Shown: positions 1-8,391 of the stretch, one piece after another
Layout of the letters: each line of letters begins with the position of its first letter
Numbering within the stretch: position 1 is the stretch's first letter
Origin: Pararhizobium qamdonense
GTDB lineage: Bacteria > Pseudomonadota > Alphaproteobacteria > Rhizobiales > Rhizobiaceae
DNA length: 64,000 nt
Direction of reading: 5' to 3'
NCBI RefSeq assembly: GCF_029277445.1
Contig: NZ_CP119566.1
Coordinates: 4,156,001 to 4,220,000, forward strand
The notes under the pieces: model-generated
Seen by the model: the letters and a program-made list of their open reading frames with translations, nothing else
Database searches by the model: none
What the model was told of the DNA's origin: nothing
Translations under genes and position numbers: made by a program

Positions 1-715
1 CAGCAGCCGGTTCGTTGATCGTGTGGATGACGTTGATGTCCGGATCCTTCTGGAGAAGGTTTTCCATGGCGGTGCGGCCGCCTTCTTCATTGCCGTTGGT
101 CACGTCATGACCGACGATGCGCGGATCGTCTTCATCGCCGATCTTGTTGGGGTCCTTCGGATCGATGCCGAAGCCAATCATGAAGCCCTGGTCGCGCAGA
201 ACATCGACTGTCGGCTGCGAAGGAACGAGATCGAGGAAGCCGATCTTGGCATCCTTGGCCTTGTCGCCGAGCGTTGCGGCGGCCCAGGCGCCGATCAGCT
301 TGCCGGCCTGAAGATTGTCTGTTGCAAAGGTCGCGTCGGCAGAGCCTGGCGGATCGAGCGGGGTATCGAGCGCAATGACGAGCAGGCCGGCATCCTGTGC
401 CTTCTTGACCTGATCGACGATGGCCTTGGTGTCGGAAGCGGCGATCAGAATACCCTTGGCACCATCGGCGATGCAGGATTCGACGGCAGCAACCTGGCTG
501 TCATGGTCGCCATCGACCTTGCCGGCATAGGACTTCAGCTCAACGCCGAGTTCCTTGGCCTTGGCTTCGGCACCTTCCTTCATCTTGACGAAGAAGGGGT
601 TGGTGTCTGTCTTGGTGATCAGGCAGGCCGAGACATCGGCGGCCTGGGCCGGAGCTGAAAATACGACGCCAAGCGCCAGCGCGCCGAGAGCGGCGGAAAC
701 AATAGTCTTCTTCAT
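1..715 (-). CDS. frcB: Fructose-type ABC transporter substrate-binding protein (C-terminus outside window)
   Basis: Periplasmic sugar-binding protein of a carbohydrate ABC importer (Peripla_BP_4 / ribose-binding type). The start is supported by a GGGAGG ribosome site about 6 bases upstream. The first ~25 residues form a classical signal peptide ending near APAQA. The mature part opens with [20 protein letters not shown], the typical first strand and helix of the ribose/xylose/fructose binders. A segment around [14 protein letters not shown] resembles, from memory, the Ensifer meliloti fructose-binding FrcB. The gene runs off the left edge, so about 238 residues are visible of an expected ~330-340. 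It is divergent from a ROK regulator, which fits the frc locus of rhizobia. The permease and ATPase genes should lie just beyond the window. The family is sure; fructose as the substrate is inferred from similarity and context. Confidence 0.85.
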   Translation of the reverse strand, partial: MKKTIVSAALGALALGVVFSAPAQAADVSACLITKTDTNPFFVKMKEGAEAKAKELGVELKSYAGKVDGDHDSQVAAVESCIADGAKGILIAASDTKAIVDQVKKAQDAGLLVIALDTPLDPPGSADATFATDNLQAGKLIGAWAAATLGDKAKDAKIGFLDLVPSQPTVDVLRDQGFMIGFGIDPKDPNKIGDEDDPRIVGHDVTNGNEEGGRTAMENLLQKDPDINVIHTINEPAA

Positions 716-1016
716 GAAATCCTCCCAAGGATTGAAAATTGGAACCGGCGAACCGGCCCTTCAGGCTTCGCCCGCCGCATCGTCTCCTCTTTGCGGTTGG
801 CGCTTCCGGATACAAAACAAACATCAAAACAAAATCCTGTCAATAAATAAATCAAATTGAATTATTAAAAATCTGTGCCATTCTCTGCGCAGAAAATGTG
901 CATGCGCCTCTCGTGGTTGCACTGCACGCAAGAAACAAAATGCAAGGCGGGATCGGGAGGCCTATCCGGGACAAGCCAGTCCGGTTAGGAGATCACGCTT
1001 TAGGGAGGAAACGGGC
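716..1016. promoter_or_regulatory. Divergent frcB / ROK-regulator control region
   Basis: A 301-bp spacer between two divergent genes, so it must carry both promoters and probably the ROK operator. Bases ~815-872 are strikingly AT-rich for this genome. A perfect 10-bp palindrome (TCTGCGCAGA, 884-893) lies in the middle. A strong GGGAGG ribosome site precedes the ROK gene at about 1003-1008. No operator can be assigned from sequence alone. Confidence 0.5.
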
Positions 1017-2249
1017 ATGACATCACAGGCCGGTTCCGGCGGTGCATCGACCGTTCCGGACGTCTTTGACCCGGGCGGCGGCGCCAATCTTACCCGTGTG
1101 CGCGCCTATAACGAGCGGCTGGTCATGTCGCTGGTGCGCCGTCACGGCAGCCTGTCGAAAGCCGATATTGCCAGGCGTTCCGGCCTGTCGGCGCAGACGG
1201 TCACCGTCATCATGCGGGCGCTGGAAAAGGACAATCTTCTGATCCGGGGTGAGCCCGTGCGCGGCCGTGTCGGCCAGCCATCGATCCCGATGCGGCTCAA
1301 TCCGGATGCCGTCTATTCCTATGGCGTCAAGATCGGCCGGCGCAGCTGCGATCTCGTGCTGATGGATTTCGTCGGCAATATCCGCCTGCAGCTGCATCAG
1401 ACCCATGCCTATCCGATGCCGGACGATATCCTGTCCTTCATCGTCGAGGGCATTCCGAAACTGGAAAAGATGCTGACGCCCGAACAGCGGACGCACATAG
1501 CCGGGGTTGGTATCGCCACCCCCTTTCAGCTCTGGAGCTGGGCTGAGGAAACCGGCGCGCCGCGCGAGGCGATGAACAGCTGGCGCGGTTTCGACCTGCG
1601 CGCCGAGGTGGCGGCGCAGACCCACCATCCCGTCCTGATGCAGAACGACGCCACCAGCGCCTGCGGCGCCGAGCTCATCTTCGGGGTCGGCTCTTCCTAT
1701 CCGGATTTCATCTATTTCTACATCGGCTCGTTCATCGGCGGCGGCATCGTCCTGAATTCGGCGCTGTTTTCCGGCCGCACCGGAACGGCCGGCGCCGTCG
1801 GGCCGCTGCAGGTGTCGGACAGAAATGGCAAGCCGCAGCAGCTCCTGAAGATCGCCTCGATCTTCGTGCTCGAAAATCTGCTGCGCGAAAAAGGCATCGA
1901 TCCGAAACCGCTCTGGTATTCGGCCGATGAATGGATCGATTTCGGCGAGCCGCTGGAAACATGGATACAGCTGACGGCGGCAGCCCTTGCGCAGGCCATC
2001 GTCTCTTCCGCCTCGATCATCGATTTCAGCGCGGCCGTCATCGACGGCGGCTTTCCGGGCTGGGTGCGCGAACGCATCGTTGCCGCGATCCGCACGGCGG
2101 CGGGTGAACTCGATCTCGAAGGCGTCATCCTGCCCGATATCATCGAGGGGGCCGTCGGCGCCCAGGCTCGCGCCATCGGCGGCGCCAGCCTGCCGCTGTT
2201 CTCGCGCTACCTCATCGACACCAATGTTCTTTTCAAGGAAACAGCCTGA
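1017..2249 (+). CDS. ROK-family transcriptional regulator (probable frc regulator)
   Basis: DNA-binding sugar sensor of 410 residues. An N-terminal winged helix-turn-helix (about residues 30-95; SLSKADIARRSGLSAQTVTV is the recognition region) is followed by a two-lobed ROK sugar-kinase-like domain. It starts ATG with a strong AGGGAGGAA site. The glycine-rich segment IGSFIGGGIVLNSALFSG fits the ROK fold. The usual ROK zinc motif (CxCGxxGC) is not visible, which suggests a regulator rather than a glucokinase. It is divergent from the fructose-type binding protein, and its stop overlaps the start of the downstream mutarotase by one base (TGATG). The most likely role is sugar-responsive control of the divergent transporter and of its own operon; the ligand is not provable here. 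Confidence 0.85.
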   Translation: MTSQAGSGGASTVPDVFDPGGGANLTRVRAYNERLVMSLVRRHGSLSKADIARRSGLSAQTVTVIMRALEKDNLLIRGEPVRGRVGQPSIPMRLNPDAVYSYGVKIGRRSCDLVLMDFVGNIRLQLHQTHAYPMPDDILSFIVEGIPKLEKMLTPEQRTHIAGVGIATPFQLWSWAEETGAPREAMNSWRGFDLRAEVAAQTHHPVLMQNDATSACGAELIFGVGSSYPDFIYFYIGSFIGGGIVLNSALFSGRTGTAGAVGPLQVSDRNGKPQQLLKIASIFVLENLLREKGIDPKPLWYSADEWIDFGEPLETWIQLTAAALAQAIVSSASIIDFSAAVIDGGFPGWVRERIVAAIRTAAGELDLEGVILPDIIEGAVGAQARAIGGASLPLFSRYLIDTNVLFKETA

Positions 2250-2677
2250 TGCTGAAAGGTCTGAACCCGCTCCTGAGCCCCGAGCTCCTGGCCACATTGC
2301 GCGCCATGGGGCATGGCGATGAAATTGCCCTGGTCGATGGCAATTATCCCGGCCTCGAACATGGCCGCCGGCTGATCCGGCTCGACGGGCACCATCTGAT
2401 CCCGGTTCTTGATGCGATCCTGAGCGTCATGCCGATCGACGATTTCGTGCCGGAGGCGATCTTTCGCGCCACTGTGAAGCAGGATCGCGATGCGCTCGAC
2501 CCGGTTCACGAGGAGATCATTGCGTGCTGCGCTCGATACGAACCGCAGCGTGCGGTAGCGCCGCTTCTCGGTCCCGATTTCTATCCGAGGGTTCGCGCTG
2601 CCCATACCGTCGTCCAGACCAGCGAACCACGGCTCTACGGCAATGTCATCCTGCGCAAGGGTGTCATCTATCCCTGA
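2249..2677 (+). CDS. RbsD/FucU-family sugar mutarotase
   Basis: Small cytoplasmic enzyme of 142 residues that interconverts anomers of a sugar (ribose or fucose in characterised members) so that imported sugar reaches the form its kinase uses. The signature MGHGDEIALVDGNYP at residues ~19-33 holds the conserved histidine and aspartate of RbsD/FucU. The C-terminus EPRLYGNVILRKGV matches the family's closing strand. It is translationally coupled to the ROK regulator (one-base overlap, AAGGAA site inside the regulator). The context implies it serves the sugar carried by the divergent ABC importer. A ribokinase lies ~60 kb away at the end of the window and need not be connected. Confidence 0.85.
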   Translation: MLKGLNPLLSPELLATLRAMGHGDEIALVDGNYPGLEHGRRLIRLDGHHLIPVLDAILSVMPIDDFVPEAIFRATVKQDRDALDPVHEEIIACCARYEPQRAVAPLLGPDFYPRVRAAHTVVQTSEPRLYGNVILRKGVIYP

Positions 2678-2698
2678 TGCGCCTCGACACCGGAAATG

Positions 2699-2735
2699 AA
2701 AAAGCCCGCCGATTGCAACGATCGGCGGGCTTTTT
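2699..2735. terminator. Bidirectional intrinsic terminator
   Basis: Perfect 10-bp GC-rich stem (GCCCGCCGAT, 2704-2713, with ATCGGCGGGC, 2721-2730), 7-base loop, five A on the left and five T on the right. It lies between the mutarotase gene and the convergent DoxX gene and can end transcription from both sides. Confidence 0.9.
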
Positions 2736-2754
2736 CGTATCAAACACTCAGCAA

Positions 2755-3138
2755 TCAGGCGCGCTTGGCATCAACCGAGAGGGCACCGGCACCGAAGGTG
2801 GCGACGAAGAGGAAGCCGCCTGCGATGGCAAGGTTCTTCATGAAGTGGATGTCGTTACCGGCAACCGAGAAATCACCGTGGCCGATAAACGCCGTGGCAA
2901 CGCAAAAGAGCGCCAGGATATAGGCAACCGGGCGGGTAAAGAGGCCGACCAGGATGGCGAGGCCACCAAACAGCTCGACGACGGCGACGATGACGGCCGT
3001 CACCATCGGCAACGGCAGGCCCATGCTGCCGAAATAGCCGGCAGTGCCGCCAAGGGCGGTGATCTTGCCGTAACCGGCGACGATGAAGAGGATGGACAGG
3101 AGGACACGGGCGACGAGGAGGACTGCATTCTGCGGCAT
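2755..3138 (-). CDS. DoxX family membrane protein
   Basis: Protein of 127 residues with four predicted membrane helices (about residues 5-25, 43-65, 70-87 and 100-120). The conserved opening ARVLLSILFIVAGYGKI and the glycine-rich second helix (VELFGGLAILVGLFTRPVA) are typical of the DoxX/YphA family. Family members are linked variously to thiosulfate:quinone oxidoreduction and oxidative-stress complexes; no specific reaction can be given. It is a stand-alone gene: it converges on the mutarotase across a shared terminator and is separated from the Crp gene by a 242-bp spacer. Confidence 0.85.
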   Translation of the reverse strand: MPQNAVLLVARVLLSILFIVAGYGKITALGGTAGYFGSMGLPLPMVTAVIVAVVELFGGLAILVGLFTRPVAYILALFCVATAFIGHGDFSVAGNDIHFMKNLAIAGGFLFVATFGAGALSVDAKRA

Positions 3139-3380
3139 GGGAAGAAACTCCGGTTGGGTTCATTGTTGGCGACAGATTTATCAGCAATTCCGAATTCATC
3201 CAGCCCGCCGGCCGGAGACAGATCGTTCACAATCAGTAGACAGTTCGCGCATATCGTCAACCGGCCGCACGATGCGAGCCAAGGCAATCCCAGTTTTTAA
3301 GTGTTTTCTGTTGCAACACCGGGAAGACTGCGAGAAGAATTTCCACGGGGTTGTAATGATGATGCGGATGGGGATGCAGT

Positions 3381-4085
3381 ATGAGTGACGTCAATAAAAG
3401 TCCCGCCTTCTGGCGTTCTTTCCCGATTTTCGAGGAGTTCGACAAGGAAACGCTTTCCGCCATTGCCGCACTTGCGACTTACCGCAAATGGACCGCCGGA
3501 GCGGTGATCTTCCAGCGGGGTGACGAGGGCAATTACATGATTGCTGTCCTTTCGGGGCGCATCAAACTGTCGCTGATCACACCGCAGGGCCGGGAGTTGC
3601 TTTTGCGCCATATCGAGGCGGGCGCCCTGTTCGGGGAAATGGCCATTCTCGACAGCCAGCCGCGTTCGGCCGACGCTACAGCGATCACGGCAACCGAAGG
3701 CTATGTCATCGGCAAGAAGGCCTTTCTCGATTTCATCACCCATACGCCGAACGCCGCCGAATCGATCATCCGCTATCTCTGCGCGCAGCTGCGCGATACG
3801 ACGGACCGGCTGGAAACAATCGCGCTTTACGATCTGCATGCCCGGGTGGCGCGCTTCTTCCTCGCCACCTTGAAACAGATCCACGGAACGGAGCTGCCCG
3901 AAAGCGCCAATCTGCGGCTGACGCTCAGCCAATCGGATATTGCCGCCATTCTCGGCGCCAGCCGCCCCAAGGTGAACCGGGCCATTCTGGCGCTGGAGGA
4001 AAGTGCTGCAATCAAGCGGCTCGACGGCGTCATCACCTGCCATATCGGCCGCCTGCAGAAGATCGCGGAACCTGAAGAGGAATAG
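3381..4085 (+). CDS. Crp/Fnr family transcriptional regulator, probable cAMP-binding
   Basis: A 234-residue regulator: N-terminal cyclic-nucleotide-binding β-roll (about 15-130), dimer helix, and C-terminal winged helix-turn-helix (about 165-225; LSQSDIAAILGASRPKVNRA is the HTH). The phosphate-binding cassette reads FGEMAILDSQPRSADATA, keeping the Gly-Glu and Arg-Ser residues that hold cAMP in Crp. There is no Fnr-type cysteine cluster at the N-terminus. Only 3 bp separate it from the adenylate cyclase gene downstream, so sensor and second-messenger source are probably one operon. Its targets are unknown; the neighbouring FecR and Sel1 genes are candidates. Confidence 0.85.
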   Translation: MSDVNKSPAFWRSFPIFEEFDKETLSAIAALATYRKWTAGAVIFQRGDEGNYMIAVLSGRIKLSLITPQGRELLLRHIEAGALFGEMAILDSQPRSADATAITATEGYVIGKKAFLDFITHTPNAAESIIRYLCAQLRDTTDRLETIALYDLHARVARFFLATLKQIHGTELPESANLRLTLSQSDIAAILGASRPKVNRAILALEESAAIKRLDGVITCHIGRLQKIAEPEEE

Positions 4086-4088
4086 CTG

Positions 4089-5945
4089 TTGAAACGTTTC
4101 CGCCTGTCCCGGATCAGGCCGCTGTTTGCGGGCGCGGCGGCGAGCCTTGTGGGTGCCTTGCTGCTGTTCTTTACCGGCGGCGCAGCACTGGAAACGCAGC
4201 GGGAGCAGTTCTTCGATTCGCTTACCCAATGGCTTCCCGCACCGCAATCGGCAGAGATCGTCGTCATCGATGTCGATCGCAAGGCGATGCAGCAGGCGCC
4301 GGACCAGAGCTGGGGCCGATTGGAGACGGCCGATCTCCTGTCCAGGCTTTCGAAAGCCGGCGCCAAGGCTGCGGCCGTCGATTTCATCTTCTCCACGGCC
4401 TGCGACCCCGCAGACCCCGCCAATACCGCCCTGACACAGGCGATTTCCGGCCTGCCGGTCATTCTGGGTTTCCTGATTGCAGATGGCGGGCCCGAACATC
4501 CCGGCCCCGTACCGCCGGTTGCCGTGCGCAAACCGGTCAGCATTCCCGATCTCTGGTTCATCAACGGCGCCGAAGCCTCCTGCACCTTTCTGCAGACGGC
4601 CTCACGCTCGGCAGCGGCCGCCTTTCTGGTCGGCGACGAGGATGCCCGCATCCGCCGGGTCCAGGCCTTCTCGATCATCGGCAATGACGCCTATCCGGCA
4701 TTGGGTCTTGAAGCCGCCCGGCTGGCTGCGGGCGGACACACGCCCATCCTTGGCGGGGAGCCCGCGTGGCTGAAGCTTGAGAGCCGGTTGATCGAACTGG
4801 ACGCGGATGGCAGCCTGCGTTTTGCCGCAAGCCCGAGTGCTACGATCACGGCGCGCACCGTATCTGCAGGCGATGTGCTGAGCGGCGCGGTTGCGGGCGA
4901 TCGCTTCAAGGACAAGACGGTGCTGATCGGCAGCAGCCTGCCGCATCTCGGCGGATTGCGCTCCACCGCCTCCATGCCGCTCGAACCCTCGGTGCAGATC
5001 CACGCCGATATCGCCAATGCCGTGCTCACCGGTTTCATTCCGCAACGGCATGCTAAGCTACCGCTGTTTGAAGCGGCACTGGCCCTGACCGGCGGCCTGC
5101 TGGTGGCTTTCGTCGCCACGCGCCTGCGGCCGGTCACATCGGTTGCGCTTGGGCTTCTTGCCATCTCCGCGACCATCGGCGCAGCAGCCGCCATCTATGC
5201 CGCGTCCGCCCTGCTGGTCGATGCCGTCGGCATCAGTCTGGTTTTGATGTTCGTGCTGATCGTGACCAGCACGCTGCAATTTGCCCGCGTCCGGCGGGCG
5301 GAATCGACTGCGCGCAGCAAGTTTTCACAATATTTGCCGCAATCCGTCGTCGCCCGCTATATCGACAATCCCGACGATGACCGTGTTGCCGGGGAGGAAC
5401 GTCCGGTCACCGCCTTGTTTACCGATATCGAGGGTTTCTCAACCCTGTCGCAAAAGCTTGCGCCGCGCGATCTCGTGACCCTGCTCGATATCTATTATGC
5501 GGAGGTCAACGGGCTGGTCGCGCGGTATGGCGGCATGGTCGATAAGGTGGTCGGCGACGCCGTGCACGCCTTTTTCAATGCGCCGGAGGATTTGCACGAT
5601 CACGTCAACAGGGCGATCGACTGCGCCGGGGCGATCCGGGCTCTGACGGAGGAAATGCGCCGCCGGCCGGGCTTTGCCGAACACCAGTTTGGCCGCACCC
5701 GCATCGGCATCGAGACGGGCATTGCGGTTCTCGGCGAAGTCGGCGCCGGTGGCAAGCTGGACTATACGGCGCATGGTGACTGCATCAATCTGGCCGCACG
5801 GCTGCAGGAGGCCAACAAGTTTCTCGGCACCGCCATCTGCATCGGCCCGCAGGCAGCCGTCGAAAGCGGCCGTATGTTGCGCTCGCTCGGCATGCACGAC
5901 ATTCGCGGCTTCGGCGAAATGGAATTGTTTACCAGCGAGATGTAG
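4089..5945 (+). CDS. CHASE2-domain class III adenylate/guanylate cyclase
   Basis: Membrane cyclase of 618 residues that makes cAMP (or cGMP) from the triphosphate. It begins with TTG, 3 bp after the Crp stop. An N-terminal helix (~10-30) leads to an extracytoplasmic CHASE2 sensor (~35-320), then three closely spaced membrane helices (~325-400), then the catalytic domain (~435-610). The catalytic motifs are present: metal-binding aspartates in FTDIEGFS and KVVGDAVHAFF, and GDCINLAARLQEANK for the transition-state side. The layout CHASE2-3TM-cyclase is well known in rhizobia. The signal sensed by CHASE2 is unknown. The partner Crp protein looks able to bind the product. Confidence 0.9.
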   Translation: MKRFRLSRIRPLFAGAAASLVGALLLFFTGGAALETQREQFFDSLTQWLPAPQSAEIVVIDVDRKAMQQAPDQSWGRLETADLLSRLSKAGAKAAAVDFIFSTACDPADPANTALTQAISGLPVILGFLIADGGPEHPGPVPPVAVRKPVSIPDLWFINGAEASCTFLQTASRSAAAAFLVGDEDARIRRVQAFSIIGNDAYPALGLEAARLAAGGHTPILGGEPAWLKLESRLIELDADGSLRFAASPSATITARTVSAGDVLSGAVAGDRFKDKTVLIGSSLPHLGGLRSTASMPLEPSVQIHADIANAVLTGFIPQRHAKLPLFEAALALTGGLLVAFVATRLRPVTSVALGLLAISATIGAAAAIYAASALLVDAVGISLVLMFVLIVTSTLQFARVRRAESTARSKFSQYLPQSVVARYIDNPDDDRVAGEERPVTALFTDIEGFSTLSQKLAPRDLVTLLDIYYAEVNGLVARYGGMVDKVVGDAVHAFFNAPEDLHDHVNRAIDCAGAIRALTEEMRRRPGFAEHQFGRTRIGIETGIAVLGEVGAGGKLDYTAHGDCINLAARLQEANKFLGTAICIGPQAAVESGRMLRSLGMHDIRGFGEMELFTSEM

Positions 5946-5957
5946 CGCCTTGTGCGG

Positions 5958-6608
5958 TCAGCGCTGCAGGCCGGCGCTGGCATAGGCCTCGACGATCCGG
6001 GCTTCCTTCCATTTGACGATCTCGTTCGGCGCTTCGCCGGGCCTCGCGATCTCGATGCCTTCGCCGGCGCCGACCAGCCGCTGGACGCCACCGGCATCGA
6101 CCGAGACCTGGCCGTGTTCGACGAAGACGGCAAAGACGCCGCGATTGGGGCCTGCGAAAAATTTCGTGCCGCGCACGCCGATCATGCCGAACGTGGTGCG
6201 AAGCACCAGGTCGATCTTCGGAAGGCCCTCCGGCCGGTCGAACACCATCTGCCCCAGGCCAAGCTCCATCGTCCCGCCCTGGCCGGCAATGAAACTGTCG
6301 AGCAAAAGCTCCGTCTTGCTGCCCAAAAGGACGCGCGTATCGCCCACCAGCGCCAGATCGGCAAAACTGTCGCTGCCGGTCGCGACGAAATCATTGTCCA
6401 TGATCTGCCCGCCGGTCGCCAATCCCTCCTGCTTTTTCGCCCGTTTGAGATTGACCTTGCCGCGCACGTCCGATGCCTTGCCGATCACCGTGGTGGCCTG
6501 AGCCGGTATTGCGGCAAGACCACCTGCAGCCAAAGCGCAGCTAACGACGAATGCCCGCCGTCCGATCAGGCCCGGCCGCAGCAGTTGAATGTCTGGCTTC
6601 ATTGTCAT
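5958..6608 (-). CDS. FecR-domain exported protein
   Basis: A 216-residue protein with an N-terminal export signal containing a twin arginine (GRRAFVVSCALAAGGLA, ending near PAQA), so export by Tat is possible. A FecR domain (about 45-150) includes ATGSDSFADLALVGDTRVLLG and GMIGVRGTKFFAG. No FecI-type sigma factor or TonB receptor is adjacent, so it is unlikely to be a classical iron-citrate regulator. FecR-domain proteins next to CHASE2 cyclases recur in alphaproteobacteria, which suggests a periplasmic partner of the CHASE2 sensor; that is inference. It converges on the cyclase with a 12-bp gap. An AGGGAG site supports this start. Confidence 0.8.
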   Translation of the reverse strand: MTMKPDIQLLRPGLIGRRAFVVSCALAAGGLAAIPAQATTVIGKASDVRGKVNLKRAKKQEGLATGGQIMDNDFVATGSDSFADLALVGDTRVLLGSKTELLLDSFIAGQGGTMELGLGQMVFDRPEGLPKIDLVLRTTFGMIGVRGTKFFAGPNRGVFAVFVEHGQVSVDAGGVQRLVGAGEGIEIARPGEAPNEIVKWKEARIVEAYASAGLQR

Positions 6609-6793
6609 TGCTCCCTCTTCTCACGATCCGGGTTCACACGATCCGGTCTTGGCGAATAATCGCTTTCGTCGGATGCCGCTCTTGCGGGCTCTGTCCCCGA
6701 TCCTCCTGCCTGGCCGCAGCACTCCCTGTTTCTCAAGGAGCAGCCGCCGGCCGGCGTGCCCCATAAGGTGACACAAACGCCACGGAGAACACC

Positions 6794-7675
6794 ATGAAAA
6801 ACGAACCCAGCAAGCGCATTTCAGCCCTCAACGCCATTCTGCTTACCGCCGTCAGCCTGCTGTCCGTCGCGGCAATCACCATTCCCGAGGCGCGGGCAGC
6901 ATCCTCCCTTTTGCCCTCGGACCAATGCGATGCGGAAGCCGGCAGCGAGCATGACCTGCAACGCAATCTGGCCTTTCGTCCCGTGGCGACCGACGATATC
7001 CGCATCGGCATTGCCCTTTCGGCTTGCCGCGAAGCCTACAACCAGGGCAGCGGCCCGCGCCAAACCTTTGAGCTTGCCCGCGTGCTCCATGCCGCCGGCC
7101 AGCGCGGCCAGGCCATGGCGATGCTGGAAGAGGCGGCCGCAGGCAATCATGCCATCGCGATGGTGAACTATGCCGTCATGCTCGGCGAACGCGGCGACCA
7201 TGCTGCAGAATTCGCACTGTACCAGAGGGCCGCCGCCACGGGAAACATCCTTGCCGCCTTCAATCTCGGCGTCGCCTATCGCGACGGCACCGGCACACCG
7301 GCCAACGGCCCGCTCGCCGCCCAATGGTTCGAGCGGGCGTCGGTTGCCAGGGATAATCTCGGCGCCTTCAACCTCGCCGTCATGCTGGATGAAGGCAAAC
7401 AGCTGCCGGAGGATAACGGCAAGGCCGCGCAGTTTTACCGGCTTGCCGCCGAACGCGGCAATGTCGATGCCATGATCAATCTCGCCATCATGCTGGAAAC
7501 CGGGGAAGGCATGCCTGCCGACGCCGGCGCTGCCAGAGCAATGTTCACCCTGGCTGCCGGAAAAGGCGATGCCTTCGCTCAAGCCAAGATCGCGCAGGCA
7601 CCGGCCGTCACCGCGATTGTCGAGCCCGATGAACAGGCAAGCCTTCTGCTGCCAAAGTCTGAGCGTGCGAAGTAA
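6794..7675 (+). CDS. Sel1-repeat (TPR-like) exported protein
   Basis: A 293-residue protein with a signal peptide (residues ~1-35, cleavage near ARA). About four to five Sel1-like helical repeats follow from residue ~90, for example AMVNYAVMLGERGDHAAEFA, AAFNLGVAYRDGTGTPANGP and AMINLAIMLETGEGMPAD. Such repeats are protein-binding scaffolds, usually periplasmic in rhizobia. Two cysteines before the repeats (QCDAEAG and SACREAY) could form a disulfide. It is divergent from the FecR-domain gene across a 185-bp spacer. Its partner is unknown. Confidence 0.8.
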   Translation: MKNEPSKRISALNAILLTAVSLLSVAAITIPEARAASSLLPSDQCDAEAGSEHDLQRNLAFRPVATDDIRIGIALSACREAYNQGSGPRQTFELARVLHAAGQRGQAMAMLEEAAAGNHAIAMVNYAVMLGERGDHAAEFALYQRAAATGNILAAFNLGVAYRDGTGTPANGPLAAQWFERASVARDNLGAFNLAVMLDEGKQLPEDNGKAAQFYRLAAERGNVDAMINLAIMLETGEGMPADAGAARAMFTLAAGKGDAFAQAKIAQAPAVTAIVEPDEQASLLLPKSERAK

Positions 7676-7713
7676 GCATTCCAGCCGGAATGCCCTGTGG
7701 GCGAATCCCGATC

Positions 7714-7840
7714 TCCCCCTTCTCCGCAGCGGGGAGAAGTGCCGAACGCAGTGAGGCGATGAGGGGGTCTTTCGGCACGTTCAGGGCGTCTGGCCCCCTC
7801 ATCCGCCCTTCGGGCACCTTCTCCCCGCAGGGGAGAAGGG
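7714..7840. repeat. RIME-like intergenic palindromic repeat, copy 1
   Basis: Two hairpin arms built on CTTCTCC-GC-GGGGAGAAG face each other across ~85 bp. The inner flanks GAGGCGATGAGGGGG and CCCCCTCATCCGCCC are inverted copies. Further copies occur at 12693-12840 and, split by an IS, at 55429-55452 / 56673-56842. It matches the style of Rhizobium intergenic mosaic elements (RIMEs). Confidence 0.8.
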
Positions 7841-7888
7841 AAGGCTGCGGCCTTCCGCCTTTCCCCAATTCCATGCTACGTTCGCCGC

Positions 7889-8203
7889 ATGACCCTTGCC
7901 GTTCCCACTGATGATTTCGACTGCCAGAGTTGTGGCGCCTGCTGCAGCTATTCGCAGGATTGGCCGCGTTTTTCGCTGGAGACGGATGCGGAGCTCGACC
8001 TTATCCCGCCGGAATATGTTTCGGCCGATCTCGGCGGCATGCGTTGCGAGGACAATCGTTGTCTGGCGCTCGACGGCAAGCTTGGCGTCCATGTCGGCTG
8101 CAAGATCTATGCGGTGCGCCCGATCGTCTGCCGCACCTGCATGCCCGGCGACGACGAATGTCTGATGGCGCGACACAAACTCTCGCAGAAAGTCCTTCTC
8201 TGA
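7889..8203 (+). CDS. YkgJ-family cysteine-cluster protein
   Basis: Small 104-residue cytoplasmic protein rich in cysteine: CQSCGACC near residue 12, CEDNRC around residue 54, then GCKIYAVRPIVCRTC and a final cysteine in DDEC. The spacing matches the YkgJ / CxxCxxCC family, thought to bind zinc or an iron-sulfur cluster. No enzymatic role is established. It starts 49 bp after a RIME-like repeat and lacks a good ribosome site. It is on the same strand as putA, 188 bp upstream of that gene's start. Confidence 0.8.
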   Translation: MTLAVPTDDFDCQSCGACCSYSQDWPRFSLETDAELDLIPPEYVSADLGGMRCEDNRCLALDGKLGVHVGCKIYAVRPIVCRTCMPGDDECLMARHKLSQKVLL

Positions 8204-8391
8204 CACCGGATCATCCGGCTCGATTTCGATATGCCCGCATGGTGTACGGTTTAAACAATCTGTTTCCGTGAAACATCCGGCATTTGGCTTATTTTCCCGG
8301 ATAGCTATCCGGAGACCTCTGCCCTATTTTGCGCCCATCCATTCCGGGCCACGCCGCGTGCGCCCGACAGCTTCGAAAAGGGACGATTTCG

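Noticed and set aside
1023..2297. 424-codon frame antisense to the ROK regulator
   Set aside because: Shadow of a well-supported gene; no motif and no start signal.
7690..7860. Repeated CTTCTCCCC hairpins as a CRISPR array or tandem terminators
   Set aside because: Units are inverted, not regularly spaced direct repeats, and recur as a defined pair of arms, which fits a RIME-type element.
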